From Streptomyces rapamycinicus NRRL 5491 (GTDB taxonomy: Bacteria; Actinomycetota; Actinomycetes; Streptomycetales; Streptomycetaceae), in the NCBI RefSeq assembly GCF_024298965.1, contig NZ_CP085193.1:7254001-7318000 (forward strand): a DNA stretch of 64,000 bases, given 5' to 3'. This document shows, in pieces, positions 40,117-48,610 of the stretch (positions within the stretch are counted from its first letter, which is position 1; each line of letters opens with the position of its first letter). The notes under the pieces are model-generated. The model ran no database searches, was not told the origin of the DNA, and was given only the letters and a program-made list of their open reading frames with translations. Both the position numbers and the translations under genes were made by a program.

Positions 40117-41130
40117 CTACGCCGCAGTGCCAGCTCGCCTCTTCTGGACGCTCTGACGGTTCCGACACCATGTGTCGGTGATCGCGTGGCAGTTCGGGCA
40201 CAGGTACCGCAGATTCTCGGGGCGATTGTCGAGCCAGTCGCCGTTCACGTGATCAATCTGGAGCGTCATGCTCACTCCTTGCCACTGCCCAGTGTTGCCG
40301 CACCGCGCGCACCTGTACGGGCGGCCGATTTCATCCAGGGCTCTACGAAGCCGGGAGTGGTTGGTACGAGGAGAACCCGGCGGGCGGACCCGGAGCACCT
40401 CATCCGCCACGGGCTTCGACGCCACCGCTCGGGCCTGGCGCCGAGTGCGCCGCCTGAAGTGTGTGGTGTCCAGGCCCAATCGGACCGTCTGGCGGTGCAC
40501 ACGGCGGTGATTGGCATCGTTCACCGGTAGGCCCAGGGCGCGCACGACGTCCGCGTAACTCGTGCTGTCCGCGACGGCAGCGCGAAGGGGGCCTTCGGGG
40601 ATGGTGACGCGGGCGTGGGAGAAGTGCGAGGTGTCTATCCCGTGCTCGTTCAGCATGCGGCGCAGGGTGGCCCGTGACCGGCCGTCGTCGGAAACTCCCA
40701 GGAGTCGCGCGACGGACCGGACGCTGTCCCCAGAGAGGGCGGCTTCTCTCAGCTGTTCGCGGCTGAAGGGCAAGTCGATGTGCGGTCGGTTCAGCCCGGA
40801 GATGTGGCTGATATCGATGCTGGATGCCGCGATTCGTCTGCGGATGTGTGAAAGCGTCCCCGTCGCTGGGCGTGCTCCCAGCTTCTCGACCACTTCGCGC
40901 AACGTAGTCGACGTCGCCACGGCTTCCGCGATCGCCATGTCGGAGTACTTGCTCCACGGGCTGCGCTGCTTGAAGTGGCTGGTGTCGATGGCATGTGCTG
41001 CCGCGAGTTGCTGCAGGGCCCGACGTCTGCCACCGCTGGCCTTGACCTCTAGTAAGCGCATGAGTTCGGCCCAGCTCGATGACCGGGTCACCGCTTCGGC
41101 AAGGGCTTCGCGCGTGTATTCGGCTCGCAT
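40117..41130 (-). CDS. HNH endonuclease with four tandem DNA-binding-like modules
   Basis: A 337-residue protein. The C terminus is an HNH nuclease domain with two CxxC zinc knuckles (RCARCGN and LCPNCHA) and the catalytic block LQIDHVNGDWLDNRPENLRYLCPNCH. The preceding about 230 residues consist of four degenerate repeats of 50-60 residues, each with a helix-turn-helix-like segment and ending in a signature: IDTSHF, IDISHI, IDTSHF, LDTTHF. Such modules look like the sequence-recognition repeats of homing-type HNH enzymes. I chose the ATG at 41130 because TGAGGGGGA lies just before it. It stands alone between tRNA-Leu and a tRNA-Arg remnant; its codon usage is somewhat less extreme than its neighbours, consistent with acquisition. 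Confidence 0.85.
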   Translation of the reverse strand: MRAEYTREALAEAVTRSSSWAELMRLLEVKASGGRRRALQQLAAAHAIDTSHFKQRSPWSKYSDMAIAEAVATSTTLREVVEKLGARPATGTLSHIRRRIAASSIDISHISGLNRPHIDLPFSREQLREAALSGDSVRSVARLLGVSDDGRSRATLRRMLNEHGIDTSHFSHARVTIPEGPLRAAVADSTSYADVVRALGLPVNDANHRRVHRQTVRLGLDTTHFRRRTRRQARAVASKPVADEVLRVRPPGSPRTNHSRLRRALDEIGRPYRCARCGNTGQWQGVSMTLQIDHVNGDWLDNRPENLRYLCPNCHAITDTWCRNRQSVQKRRAGTAA

Positions 41131-41212
41131 GGTCCCCCTCACGGTGCGACCGTATGCCGCGTCATCGCACTGAGTAACGAATTGCTCGCCCATCGGTTAC
41201 GCGCGACAAGCC

Positions 41213-41243
41213 CGAGGTCCCGCACCTCGGGCGCGGGACCTCG
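41213..41243. repeat. Inverted repeat upstream of the HNH gene
   Basis: CGAGGTCCCGC and GCGGGACCTCG form an 11-bp stem, and a smaller alternative stem CCCGAGGT/ACCTCGGG overlaps it. It lies 83 bp upstream of the HNH start, in a 235-bp gap otherwise empty. Confidence 0.5.
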
Positions 41244-41365
41244 CAGGCGGAGTCCGATCGTCCCGGCCGGGCCGACGCCCTGAGGCTGGCTACGAACAGG
41301 TTCCGGTCGAGGTCCAGCCGGTCCGCGTGTCATCCCGGACCGTGATCGGTCCAGGGCGTATCGGC

Positions 41366-41418
41366 TGGTGCCCCGGCCGGACTCGAACCTGTGACACCCG
41401 GCTTGCGGCTTAGGAGAG
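41366..41418 (-). pseudogene. Decayed 3' half of a tRNA-Arg(CCT)-like gene; possible old attachment site
   Basis: On the minus strand the segment runs from an anticodon-loop-like CTCCTAAG through CAGGTTCGAGTCC to CCGGGGCACCA. This parallels the anticodon loop to CCA end of streptomycete tRNA-Arg(CCT). The T-stem has two mismatches, the variable region is enlarged, and the 5' half is absent. Truncation exactly at the anticodon loop is the pattern left at att sites of tRNA-targeting integrative elements. Confidence 0.45.
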
Positions 41419-41428
41419 CGGGTGTCAC
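41391..41428 (-). terminator. Hairpin over the bcp stop codon
   Basis: GTGACACCCG and CGGGTGTCAC form a perfect 10-bp stem with an 18-nt loop. The distal arm includes the bcp stop codon (TGA at 41427-41425), so this could end bcp transcription. Confidence 0.5.
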
Positions 41429-41892
41429 AGCCCCAGGTCTTTGATGATCTTGGCGACGTGGCCGGTGGCCTTCACGTTGTACAGGGCGCGCTCGACCTTG
41501 CCCTGCTCGTCCACGATGACGGTGGACCGGATCACGCCCGTCACCGTCTTGCCGTAGAGCTTCTTCTCGCCGAACGCGCCGTACGCCTCCAGGGTCTCCT
41601 TGGAGGGGTCGGCGAGCAGGGTGACCTTCAGATCCTCCTGGGCGCGGAACTTGGCCAGCTTCTCCGGCTTGTCGGGCGAGACGCCGATGACGTCGTAGCC
41701 GTGGCCGGAGAGGAACTCGAGGTTGTCGGTGAAGTCGCACGCCTGCTTGGTGCAGCCGGGAGTGAGGGCCGCGGGGTAGAAGTAGACGATCACCTTGCGG
41801 CCCGCGTGGTCGGCGAGCGAGACCTGCTTGCCGTCCGCGTCGGGGAGGGTGAAGGCGGGGGCGGTGTCGCCGGGCTGCAGTCGCTCGCTCAT
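41425..41892 (-). CDS. bcp: Thioredoxin-dependent thiol peroxidase (BCP, peroxiredoxin)
   Basis: A 155-residue atypical 2-Cys peroxiredoxin reducing H2O2 and alkyl hydroperoxides. The peroxidatic Cys47 lies in YPAALTPGCTKQACDF, with a likely resolving Cys52 five residues on. Start at 41892 (MSERLQPGDTAPAF) chosen by homology. The usual neighbour order (bcp divergent from a DUF3618 membrane protein) is kept. The stop lies in a hairpin. Confidence 0.96.
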   Translation of the reverse strand: MSERLQPGDTAPAFTLPDADGKQVSLADHAGRKVIVYFYPAALTPGCTKQACDFTDNLEFLSGHGYDVIGVSPDKPEKLAKFRAQEDLKVTLLADPSKETLEAYGAFGEKKLYGKTVTGVIRSTVIVDEQGKVERALYNVKATGHVAKIIKDLGL

Positions 41893-42033
41893 GGTCTGGT
41901 GCTCCTCGTGGCATCGGGGGTACACACCCGACATTAGCCAGCTTCCCGTCCGGGGGTGCCGTGGGGCGGTGAGGAGAGCGAGCTGACAGACTGTCCACTA
42001 CGAATCATCGAGACTGACGACGGAGGCAGCGCG

Positions 42034-42396
42034 GTGTCGGATGCCAGGACCCCTGCGCAGATCGAGGCGGACATCGCCCGCAGGCGGCAGCAGCTCGCCG
42101 TGACGCTCGACGAGATCGGGGTGCGGGTGCACCCGAAGACGATCATCGGAGACGCGAAGGCGAAGGCGGCGTCGGCCGTGGACCGGACCGCCGGGCGGGC
42201 CTATGTGTCCGTCAACCGAGTGGTGACGGGCGTGCGCGGCCAACTGGTGTCGGAGGAGGGCGGGCCCCGCATGGAGCGGATCGTGCCCGCCGCGCTCCTC
42301 GTGGCCGGGCTGGTCGGCCTGCTCGCGCTCTCGGCCAGGTCCTCCCGGTCCGCCAAGGCGTCCCGCTCCTCGTGGTGCGCCAAGCGGCGCCGGTGA
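42034..42396 (+). CDS. DUF3618 membrane-anchored protein
   Basis: A 120-residue protein starting VSDARTPAQIEADIARRRQQLAVTLDEI, the DUF3618 signature, with a single C-terminal transmembrane segment (IVPAALLVAGLVGLLALSA) and a Lys/Arg/Ser-rich tail. Function unknown; often next to bcp and the GroES-like gene in streptomycetes. The GTG start at 42034 has GGAGG eight bases upstream. Divergent from bcp by 141 bp. Confidence 0.88.
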   Translation: MSDARTPAQIEADIARRRQQLAVTLDEIGVRVHPKTIIGDAKAKAASAVDRTAGRAYVSVNRVVTGVRGQLVSEEGGPRMERIVPAALLVAGLVGLLALSARSSRSAKASRSSWCAKRRR

Positions 42397-42459
42397 GTAA
42401 GGCCGGCGGGCTCCGGCCCTGAGGCGTCATCCCGCCCTCCGGCCAGGTACGGTCATGGC

Positions 42460-42801
42460 GTGAGTGCGAACACGACCCATGACAAGCTGCCCATCCGGAT
42501 GCTGCACGACCGCGTGCTGGTCCGCACCGACATCCCGGAGGGCGAGCGCCGGTCGTCCGGCGGAATCGTCATCCCCGCCACCGCGGCGGTCGGCCGGCGG
42601 CTGGCCTGGGCCGAGGTGGTCGCGGTCGGGCAGAACGTACGGACCGTGGAGCCCGGTGACCGGGTGCTCTACGACCCGGAGGACCGGGCCGAGGTCGAGG
42701 TCCGCGGGGTCGCCTACGTACTGATGCGGGAGCGCGATCTGCACGCGGTGGCCGCGGAGCGGCTGGAGGGCGCGGACGACTCCACGGGCCTTTACCTGTA
42801 G
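42460..42801 (+). CDS. GroES-like co-chaperonin family protein
   Basis: A 113-residue Cpn10-fold protein (LPIRMLHDRVLVRTDIPEGERRSSGGIVIPATA ... VGQNVRTVEPGDRVLYDP ... YVLMRERDLHAV). It differs from the main GroES by divergent mobile-loop and roof regions and by a C-terminal extension. No groEL is adjacent, so it is a secondary paralogue of uncertain role. GTG start at 42460. Followed by a dispersed repeat. Confidence 0.88.
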   Translation: MSANTTHDKLPIRMLHDRVLVRTDIPEGERRSSGGIVIPATAAVGRRLAWAEVVAVGQNVRTVEPGDRVLYDPEDRAEVEVRGVAYVLMRERDLHAVAAERLEGADDSTGLYL

Positions 42802-42829
42802 GACTGCCTGCAGGACCGCCCAGGGGCGC

Positions 42830-43075
42830 CCGCCGGGCCTCGGCGCCTGCGGCGGGCCACGCGGCGGAGCCGCATATCGTTGCTTCCCCCTCCCCGCCCC
42901 TTCCCGATACCAGGGGCTCCGCCCCAGGACCCCCGGGCCCTGGGGCGGAGCCCTGCCACGCGGCGGAGCCGCATATCGATGCTGCGGGAAGGGGCGCGGC
43001 AGCCCCGGCCCGGGGTCTGGGGCGGAGCTCCAGTTGAGGGAAGGGGCGGGGAGGGGATCAGTCCGCCGCAGGATG
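42830..43075. repeat. Dispersed BIME-like repeat copy
   Basis: Contains CGGCGGAGCCGCATATCGTTG (42854-42874) and again CGGCGGAGCCGCATATCGATG (42961-42981), C-rich CCCTCCCCGCCCCTTCCCG and its complement, and hairpins of the GGGGCGGAGCCCC type. The remainder up to 43202 shows no gene. Confidence 0.8.
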
Positions 43076-43202
43076 TGCCCCGACCCCGACCTGCCGACGA
43101 TCGTCCGCGGCGCCGTCGTGGCTGGTCGCGCAGTTCCCCGCGCCCCTGCGGGGCGCCCCCAGCCGCACATCGACACAGCCCCGCGCCCCTTTAGGCGCCC
43201 TC

Positions 43203-45548
43203 TCAGCCGCCCACCGGGCCTCCTGGGTCGCCGGGATCGCCTGGGTCGCCGCCCGGGTCGCCGGGGCCGCCCGGTCCTGGCTCGGTCGTCGGACCGCCGG
43301 TGGGGAAGTCCGTCGGCGGGGTGGGGATCGTCGGCTCGTCCGTCGGCGGCGTCGGCGGGGTGTAGGTCGGCGCCGTGGGGACCGAGGTGTCCGGCGGCGC
43401 GCCGGTCGGGGGAGTGGTGACCGCCGGCGGCGGGGAGCCCGGAGGCTGCTGGGTCTCGGAGCCGTCGGGGGCGCCCGCGCCGTCCTCCAGCCGCAGATCG
43501 AACTCGGCCGGTTCCTTGCCGTCCAGCGCCCCCGATGTGTACTGCGCCCAGATCTCGGCGGGGTAGCCGCCGCCGTTGATCCGCTCCAGGCCCGTCGCCC
43601 CGTACAGCGACTTCTGTACGCCCGTATTGGAGTCCTGGCCCATCACCGCGACCACGGTCGCCAGGTCCGGGGTGTAGCCCGCGAACCAGGCGGCCTTGTC
43701 CTCCTCCGCGGTGCCGGTCTTGCCCGCCGCCGGGCGCTCGGCGGCCTGGGCGGCGGTGCCGGTGCCGCCGTCGACCACGCTCTGCAGTATCGAGGTGGTG
43801 GTGTCGGCGGCGCCGCGCGGGATGGCCTGGCGGCTCTCCCGCTCCGGGAGCTTGATCCGCTCACCGTCCTTGGTGACCTCCTCGACCAGGCTGTACCGGC
43901 CGTGCTCACCGTGGTTGGCGAGGGTCGCGTACGCCTCGGTCATGTCCAGCACGCTCGCGGTGGCCGGGCCGAGCGCGATCGAGGGGGAGGCGTGCAGATC
44001 GGGGGTGCTCTTGGGGACGCCCAGGTCGATGGCGGTCTGCTTGACCTTGGAGGGGCCGACGTCCTCGGCCATCTGCGCGTATACCGAGTTCACCGAGTTG
44101 TCGGTGGCCGTGGTGACGTCGATGTCGCCGTAGTCCACGTCGTCCTCGTTGGCGGGGGCGTAGCCGGTGGGCCCGTCGGAGCCGATGACCTCGCGCTTGT
44201 TGTCGCCGTTGTAGAGGGTGTCCGGGGTGATCGTCTGGCCGTCCTGGGTGGTGGCGCCGTAGCGCACCGCCGAGGTGAAGACGAATGGCTTGAAGGTGGA
44301 CCCCACCTGGTAGTCACGGCGGGTCGCGTTGTTGACGAACTGCTTGGTGTAGTCGATCCCGCCGTAGAGGGCGACCACCTTCCCGGTCTTGGGGTCGATC
44401 GAGGCGCCGCCCGCGCGGACGTAGGCGTCGACCTTGCGGTCCTTGCTGAGCTTGCTCATCAGCCGGTCGCGCACGGCCTCCGTGAAGGCGTCCTGCTTGT
44501 CCTTGTCGATCGTGGTGGTGATGCGGTAGCCGCCGCGCGCCAGGGTCTGCTCGTCGATGACCCCGTTGCTGGTGAGGTAGTCCTCGACGGCCTCGATGAG
44601 GTAGCCGCGCTGGCCGGACATGCCGGAGGGGGCCTTGGCCTCGGAGGGCCCGGGGAAGGTCATCTTCTGCCGCTCGGCCCTGGTCAGCCAGTGCTTCTTC
44701 ACCATGCCGTCGAGCACGTAGTTCCAGCGGGCCACGGCCCGGCCCTTGTTCTGCGGATGGGCGACGATGTCGTAGGAGCTGGGGGCGTTCAGCAGGGTGG
44801 CGAGATACGCGCCCTGGGCGGTGTTGAGCTCGCCGATGTCCTTGCCGTAGTACGCCTGGGCGGCGGCCTGGATCCCGTAGGCGTTGCGCCCGAAGTAGCT
44901 GGTGTTGAGGTAGCCCTCGAGGATCTTGTCCTTGCTCACCTCGCGGTCCAGCTTGATCGCGATGAAGAACTCCTTGGCCTTGCGGGAGACAGTCTGTTCC
45001 TGGTCCAGGTAGTAGTTCTTCACATACTGCTGGGTGATGGTGGAGCCGGACTGTTTGCCCTTGCCGGTGGCGGTGTTCCAGGCGGCCCGGATCATCGCCT
45101 GGGGGTCGATGGCCGACTCCGAGTAGAAGTCCCGGTCCTCGGCCGCCAGCACCGCGTGCTGGATCCGCTTGGGCACCTGGCTCAGCTGCACGCTCTCCCG
45201 GTTGACCGTGCCCTCGCGGGCCAGCTGGGAGCCGTCGGAGTAGAGGAAGACATTGCTCTGGGCGATGGCGGCCTTGTTGGCCGGGGGGATGTCGACGAGC
45301 AGATAACCGGTGACGAGCCCGCCCGCGATCAGCAGGACGATCAGCAGGAAGCCGCCGAGGACCATGCGCCAGGTGGGCAGCAGACGGCGCCATCCGGTGC
45401 GCTGGGGACGCCCCTTTCTGCCCTTGGCCGGTTTGCCCGCGGGGAGGCCGTCCGCACGGTGCGGCGTGTCGTGGTTGCCATCGTCGGTGCCGGGCCGGTC
45501 ACCCGTTCCGGCCGCGCCACCATCGATCAACTGGGGCTCGTCGCTCAT
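43203..45548 (-). CDS. Class A penicillin-binding protein (bifunctional transglycosylase/transpeptidase)
   Basis: A 781-residue peptidoglycan synthase. After a cytoplasmic basic N terminus come one transmembrane segment (MVLGGFLLIVLLIAGGLVTG), the GT51 domain (AVLAAEDRDFYSESAIDP with the catalytic Glu, then STITQQYVKNYYLDQ) and the transpeptidase domain. The transpeptidase motifs are SxxK (GSTFKPF), SxN (DNSVNSVYA) and KTG (GKTGTAEE). The extracellular C-terminal about 110 residues are a Pro/Thr/Gly tail typical of actinobacterial PonA-like PBPs and could bind or span the wall. Divergent from an ABC exporter with a 300-bp gap (45549-45848) in which I see no RNA. Confidence 0.96.
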   Translation of the reverse strand: MSDEPQLIDGGAAGTGDRPGTDDGNHDTPHRADGLPAGKPAKGRKGRPQRTGWRRLLPTWRMVLGGFLLIVLLIAGGLVTGYLLVDIPPANKAAIAQSNVFLYSDGSQLAREGTVNRESVQLSQVPKRIQHAVLAAEDRDFYSESAIDPQAMIRAAWNTATGKGKQSGSTITQQYVKNYYLDQEQTVSRKAKEFFIAIKLDREVSKDKILEGYLNTSYFGRNAYGIQAAAQAYYGKDIGELNTAQGAYLATLLNAPSSYDIVAHPQNKGRAVARWNYVLDGMVKKHWLTRAERQKMTFPGPSEAKAPSGMSGQRGYLIEAVEDYLTSNGVIDEQTLARGGYRITTTIDKDKQDAFTEAVRDRLMSKLSKDRKVDAYVRAGGASIDPKTGKVVALYGGIDYTKQFVNNATRRDYQVGSTFKPFVFTSAVRYGATTQDGQTITPDTLYNGDNKREVIGSDGPTGYAPANEDDVDYGDIDVTTATDNSVNSVYAQMAEDVGPSKVKQTAIDLGVPKSTPDLHASPSIALGPATASVLDMTEAYATLANHGEHGRYSLVEEVTKDGERIKLPERESRQAIPRGAADTTTSILQSVVDGGTGTAAQAAERPAAGKTGTAEEDKAAWFAGYTPDLATVVAVMGQDSNTGVQKSLYGATGLERINGGGYPAEIWAQYTSGALDGKEPAEFDLRLEDGAGAPDGSETQQPPGSPPPAVTTPPTGAPPDTSVPTAPTYTPPTPPTDEPTIPTPPTDFPTGGPTTEPGPGGPGDPGGDPGDPGDPGGPVGG

Positions 45549-45848
45549 GTCTCCTGAGACTCCTCGGCCGCCGTCGAAGGTTGCGCGGCGGCGGGATCGT
45601 GCACGGTCGGGCGATTCGCGTCGTACGCCCGATAAAACACTGTCGCATCATCCGTTCCGGGCCGAGGACGAGGCGCGCACCCGTGACTGGTCTGTGACCG
45701 GTCGAATGGATGATTCCGCTCACACCATCCGGTGAATAATGCCTGGCCGTCTCTCCCGTCACCCCGCTAGGCTCCGGATTTTGGCGCCGTTCGGGGCGGT
45801 GCGGCCAGGCCGGTCGGGCGGTGCGGTCGGGGAGGGAGGCAGGGGCGG

Positions 45849-46649
45849 ATGCGGCTGTACGCGGCCGTCGCGGTCAGCGGCTTCAAACGCTACGCGACAT
45901 ATCGAGTCGCCACGGTGGCCGGGGTCTTCACCAACACGGTTTTCGGCTTCATCCTCGCCTACACCTATGCCGCGCTGTGGGACGAGCGGCCGCACCTCGG
46001 CGGCTACGACCTCGCCCAGGCGCTGACCTTCGTCTGGCTCGGGCAGGCGCTGCTGGCGGCCGTCGGGCTGCTGGGCGGCGGCTTCGAGGAGGAGCTCCAG
46101 GAGCGCATCCGCTCCGGTGACATCGCCGTGGACCTCTACCGCCCCGTCGACCTCCAGACGTGGTGGCTGGCCACCGAGCTCGGCCGGGCGCTGTTCCAGC
46201 TGCTGGGGCGCGGTGTGGTGCCGATGGCCGTCGGGGCGCTGGCGTTCGAACTCCGGCTGCCCGCCTCGCCCTTGACCTGGCTGTGGTTCCTGCTCGCCGT
46301 GGCGCTCGCGGTGTGCGTCAGCTTCGCGCTGCGCTATCTGGTGTCGCTCGCCTCCTTCTGGCTGCTCGACGGGACGGGGCTGTCCCTGCTGAGCGGGCTG
46401 CTGTGCCTGTTCTTCTCCGGGATGACCCTGCCGCTCAACGTCTTCCCCGGGCAGCTGGGCGAGATCGCCCGCGCGCTGCCCTGGGCGGCGATGCTCCAGG
46501 TGCCCGCGGACGTCTTCCTGGAGGAGCGCCGGGGCTCGGGGCTGCTGGGGGCGTTCGCCTTCCAGACGGGGTGGGCGGTGGCGCTGCTGACGGCCGGGCG
46601 GGCGCTGCAAGCGGTGGCTACCCGGAAGGTGGTGGTCCAGGGTGGCTGA
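45849..46649 (+). CDS. ABC-2 type exporter permease 1
   Basis: A 266-residue permease of the ABC2_membrane_6 (DUF990) type, six hydrophobic segments (TVFGFILAYTYAALWDE, YLVSLASFWLLDGTGLSLL). The ATG at 45849 follows GGGAGGGAGGCAGG. First gene of a tightly packed three-gene exporter operon; its stop overlaps the start of the second permease by eight bases. Substrate unknown; this class has been tied to export of antibiotics or envelope compounds. Confidence 0.9.
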   Translation: MRLYAAVAVSGFKRYATYRVATVAGVFTNTVFGFILAYTYAALWDERPHLGGYDLAQALTFVWLGQALLAAVGLLGGGFEEELQERIRSGDIAVDLYRPVDLQTWWLATELGRALFQLLGRGVVPMAVGALAFELRLPASPLTWLWFLLAVALAVCVSFALRYLVSLASFWLLDGTGLSLLSGLLCLFFSGMTLPLNVFPGQLGEIARALPWAAMLQVPADVFLEERRGSGLLGAFAFQTGWAVALLTAGRALQAVATRKVVVQGG

Positions 46650-47460
46650 GTCCGCCGCGTCCACCGGGCTGCGGGCCTACGGCCTGATCGTCGCGATGTG
46701 GGTGCGCTCCACGATGGCGTACCGCACCTCGTTCCTGATCATGACGCTGGGGAACTTCCTCGCGACCGGTCTTGACTTCGTCGCGATCGCGCTGATGTTC
46801 ACCCACATCGGGGAGCTGGGCGGCTTCACCCTGGACGAGGTCGCCTTCCTCTACGGCACCACCAGCGTCGCCTTCGGCCTCGCCGATCTCGTACTGGGCA
46901 GCATGGGCCGGCTGGGCCGGCGGGTGCGCGACGGCACGATGGACACCCTGCTGGTGCGGCCGGTGCCGATACTCGCCCAGGTGGCCGCCGACCGCTTCGC
47001 GCTGCGCCGGCTGGGCCGGATCACCCAGGGGGTGGTGGTGCTCGGCTGGTCGCTGGCCAGGCTGGACATCGACTGGACGGTGGACCGGGCGCTGCTGATG
47101 CCGGTGATGCTGCTGAGCGGGGGCGTCATCTTCGGGGCGCTGTTCGTGCTCGGCGGCGCCTTCCAGTTCTGGGCCAAGGACGCCTCCGAGGTGCAGAGCG
47201 CCTTCACCTTCGGCGGGACCACGCTGCTGGAGTACCCGCCGACGGTCTTCGGCAAGGAACTGCTGCGGGGCGTCACCTTCGTCGTCCCGCTGGCCTTCGT
47301 CAACTGGCTCCCGGCGCTGCACATCCTGGGCCGCCCCGATCCGCTGGGGCTCCCGGCCTGGATCGGCTTCGCGGCACCGCTGGTCGCGGGCGGCTGCTGT
47401 GCGGTGGCGGGGCTGGCGTGGCGGGCGGGGCTGCGGGCGTATCAGAGCACGGGGAGCTGA
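46642..47460 (+). CDS. ABC-2 type exporter permease 2
   Basis: A 272-residue permease of the same ABC2_membrane_6 family (SFLIMTLGNFLATGLDFVAIAL, GLADLVLGSMGRLGRRVRDGT, DTLLVRPVPILAQVAADRF). GTG start at 46642 inside the upstream gene, eight-base overlap. The two permeases probably form a heterodimer with the ATPase encoded downstream. Confidence 0.9.
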   Translation: MAESAASTGLRAYGLIVAMWVRSTMAYRTSFLIMTLGNFLATGLDFVAIALMFTHIGELGGFTLDEVAFLYGTTSVAFGLADLVLGSMGRLGRRVRDGTMDTLLVRPVPILAQVAADRFALRRLGRITQGVVVLGWSLARLDIDWTVDRALLMPVMLLSGGVIFGALFVLGGAFQFWAKDASEVQSAFTFGGTTLLEYPPTVFGKELLRGVTFVVPLAFVNWLPALHILGRPDPLGLPAWIGFAAPLVAGGCCAVAGLAWRAGLRAYQSTGS

Positions 47461-47471
47461 GGGGAGTGGCC

Positions 47472-48485
47472 GTGGGGAATGGCGTGGGGAGTGCCGTGGG
47501 GAGTGCCGTGGACGATCTGATCGAGCTCGACGGCGTCGAGAAGGTGTTCCAGGTGCGGCGCAAGGCCGGGCTGATGCGCCGTGAGCGCCGCGAGGTGCGC
47601 GCCGTGGACGGCATCAGCTTCCGGGTGCCGCGTGGCGAGATGGTGGGCTACATCGGCCCGAACGGCGCCGGGAAGTCCACCACCATCAAGATGCTGACCG
47701 GGATCCTGGTGCCCAGCGGCGGACGGCTCAGGGTCGCCGGAATCGACCCCTCCAGGGACCGGACGAGGCTCGCGCGCCGGATCGGGGTGGTCTTCGGGCA
47801 GCGCACCACCCTGTGGTGGGACCTGCCGCTGCGCGACTCGTACGCGCTGGTGCGGCGGATGTACCGGATCCCCGACGACCGCTACCGGCACAACCTGGAC
47901 CGCTGTGTGGAACTGCTCAACCTCGGCGCGCTGTTGGACGTGCCGGTGCGTCAGCTCTCGCTCGGCCAGCGGATGCGCGGCGACATCGCGGCCGCCCTGC
48001 TGCACGACCCCGAGGTGCTCTATCTCGACGAGCCGACCATCGGGCTCGACGTGATCAGCAAGGCGAAGGTGCGGGAGTTCCTGCGCGATGTGAACGCCGA
48101 ACAGGGCACGACGGTGCTGCTCACCACCCACGATCTGACCGATATCGAGCTGCTGTGCAAGCGGGTGATGGTCATCGACCACGGGCGGCTGGTCTACGAC
48201 GGCGGGCTGGACGGGCTGCACGCGGTGGGGGAGAGCGAACGCACCCTCGTGGTCGACCTGGAGCGGGAACTGCCGCCCATCGAGGTCCCCGGCGCCCGGA
48301 CGGTGCGGGTCGAAGGGCCCCGGCAGTGGCTGGCCTTCCCGGCGACCAGCAGCGCGGCGCCGATCGTCGCGGCGGTCGCCGACGGCTGTCCGCTGGTGGA
48401 CCTCTCGGTGCGCGAACCCGAGATCGAGGACGTCATCGCGAGGATGCTGCACGGGGCGGAGGACCGGGCGGGGCGGACCTTGTGA
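47472..48485 (+). CDS. ABC exporter ATP-binding protein
   Basis: A 337-residue ATPase. Walker A GPNGAGKST, Q-loop region VFGQRTTLWWDLPL, signature LSLGQRMRG, Walker B VLYLDEPTIGLD, and the H-loop TTHD. The GTG at 47472 is placed five bases after GAGGGGA; a GTG two codons earlier is possible. The N-terminal residues are encoded by a 12-nt repeat (GTGGGGAGTGCC). The 3' end, including the stop codon, lies in a separate 17-18-nt tandem repeat. Third gene of the exporter operon. Confidence 0.93.
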   Translation: MGNGVGSAVGSAVDDLIELDGVEKVFQVRRKAGLMRRERREVRAVDGISFRVPRGEMVGYIGPNGAGKSTTIKMLTGILVPSGGRLRVAGIDPSRDRTRLARRIGVVFGQRTTLWWDLPLRDSYALVRRMYRIPDDRYRHNLDRCVELLNLGALLDVPVRQLSLGQRMRGDIAAALLHDPEVLYLDEPTIGLDVISKAKVREFLRDVNAEQGTTVLLTTHDLTDIELLCKRVMVIDHGRLVYDGGLDGLHAVGESERTLVVDLERELPPIEVPGARTVRVEGPRQWLAFPATSSAAPIVAAVADGCPLVDLSVREPEIEDVIARMLHGAEDRAGRTL

Positions 48486-48523
48486 GAGGGGCGGACCTTG
48501 TGAGGGGGCGGACCTTGTGCGAG
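48470..48523 (+). repeat. 17-18-nt tandem repeat over the ATPase stop codon
   Basis: Three copies of GGGGCGGACCTTGTGAG(A) begin in the last codons of the ATPase gene; the first copy supplies the TGA stop at 48483-48485. The remaining 48524-48610 is degenerate G-rich sequence without a gene. Confidence 0.85.
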
Positions 48524-48610
48524 GGCAAGGGCACGGTGTGCGAGAACCACGAGGGCACGGCACGGTGTGTGAGAGGGGCCAGGGCCGGTGCCCGCCATTA
48601 GTCTGTCCGT

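Noticed and set aside
40117..41430. An integrated mobile element (AICE or prophage) between tRNA-Leu and bcp
   Set aside because: No integrase, excisionase, replication or transfer gene; only the HNH gene and a tRNA-like fragment remain.
41366..41440. A functional tRNA gene next to bcp
   Set aside because: No 5' acceptor or D-arm can be built; the upstream sequence is bcp coding, and the T-stem has two mismatches.
43902..45557. 551-residue plus-strand open frame
   Set aside because: Antisense to the class A PBP, which has all catalytic motifs on the minus strand.
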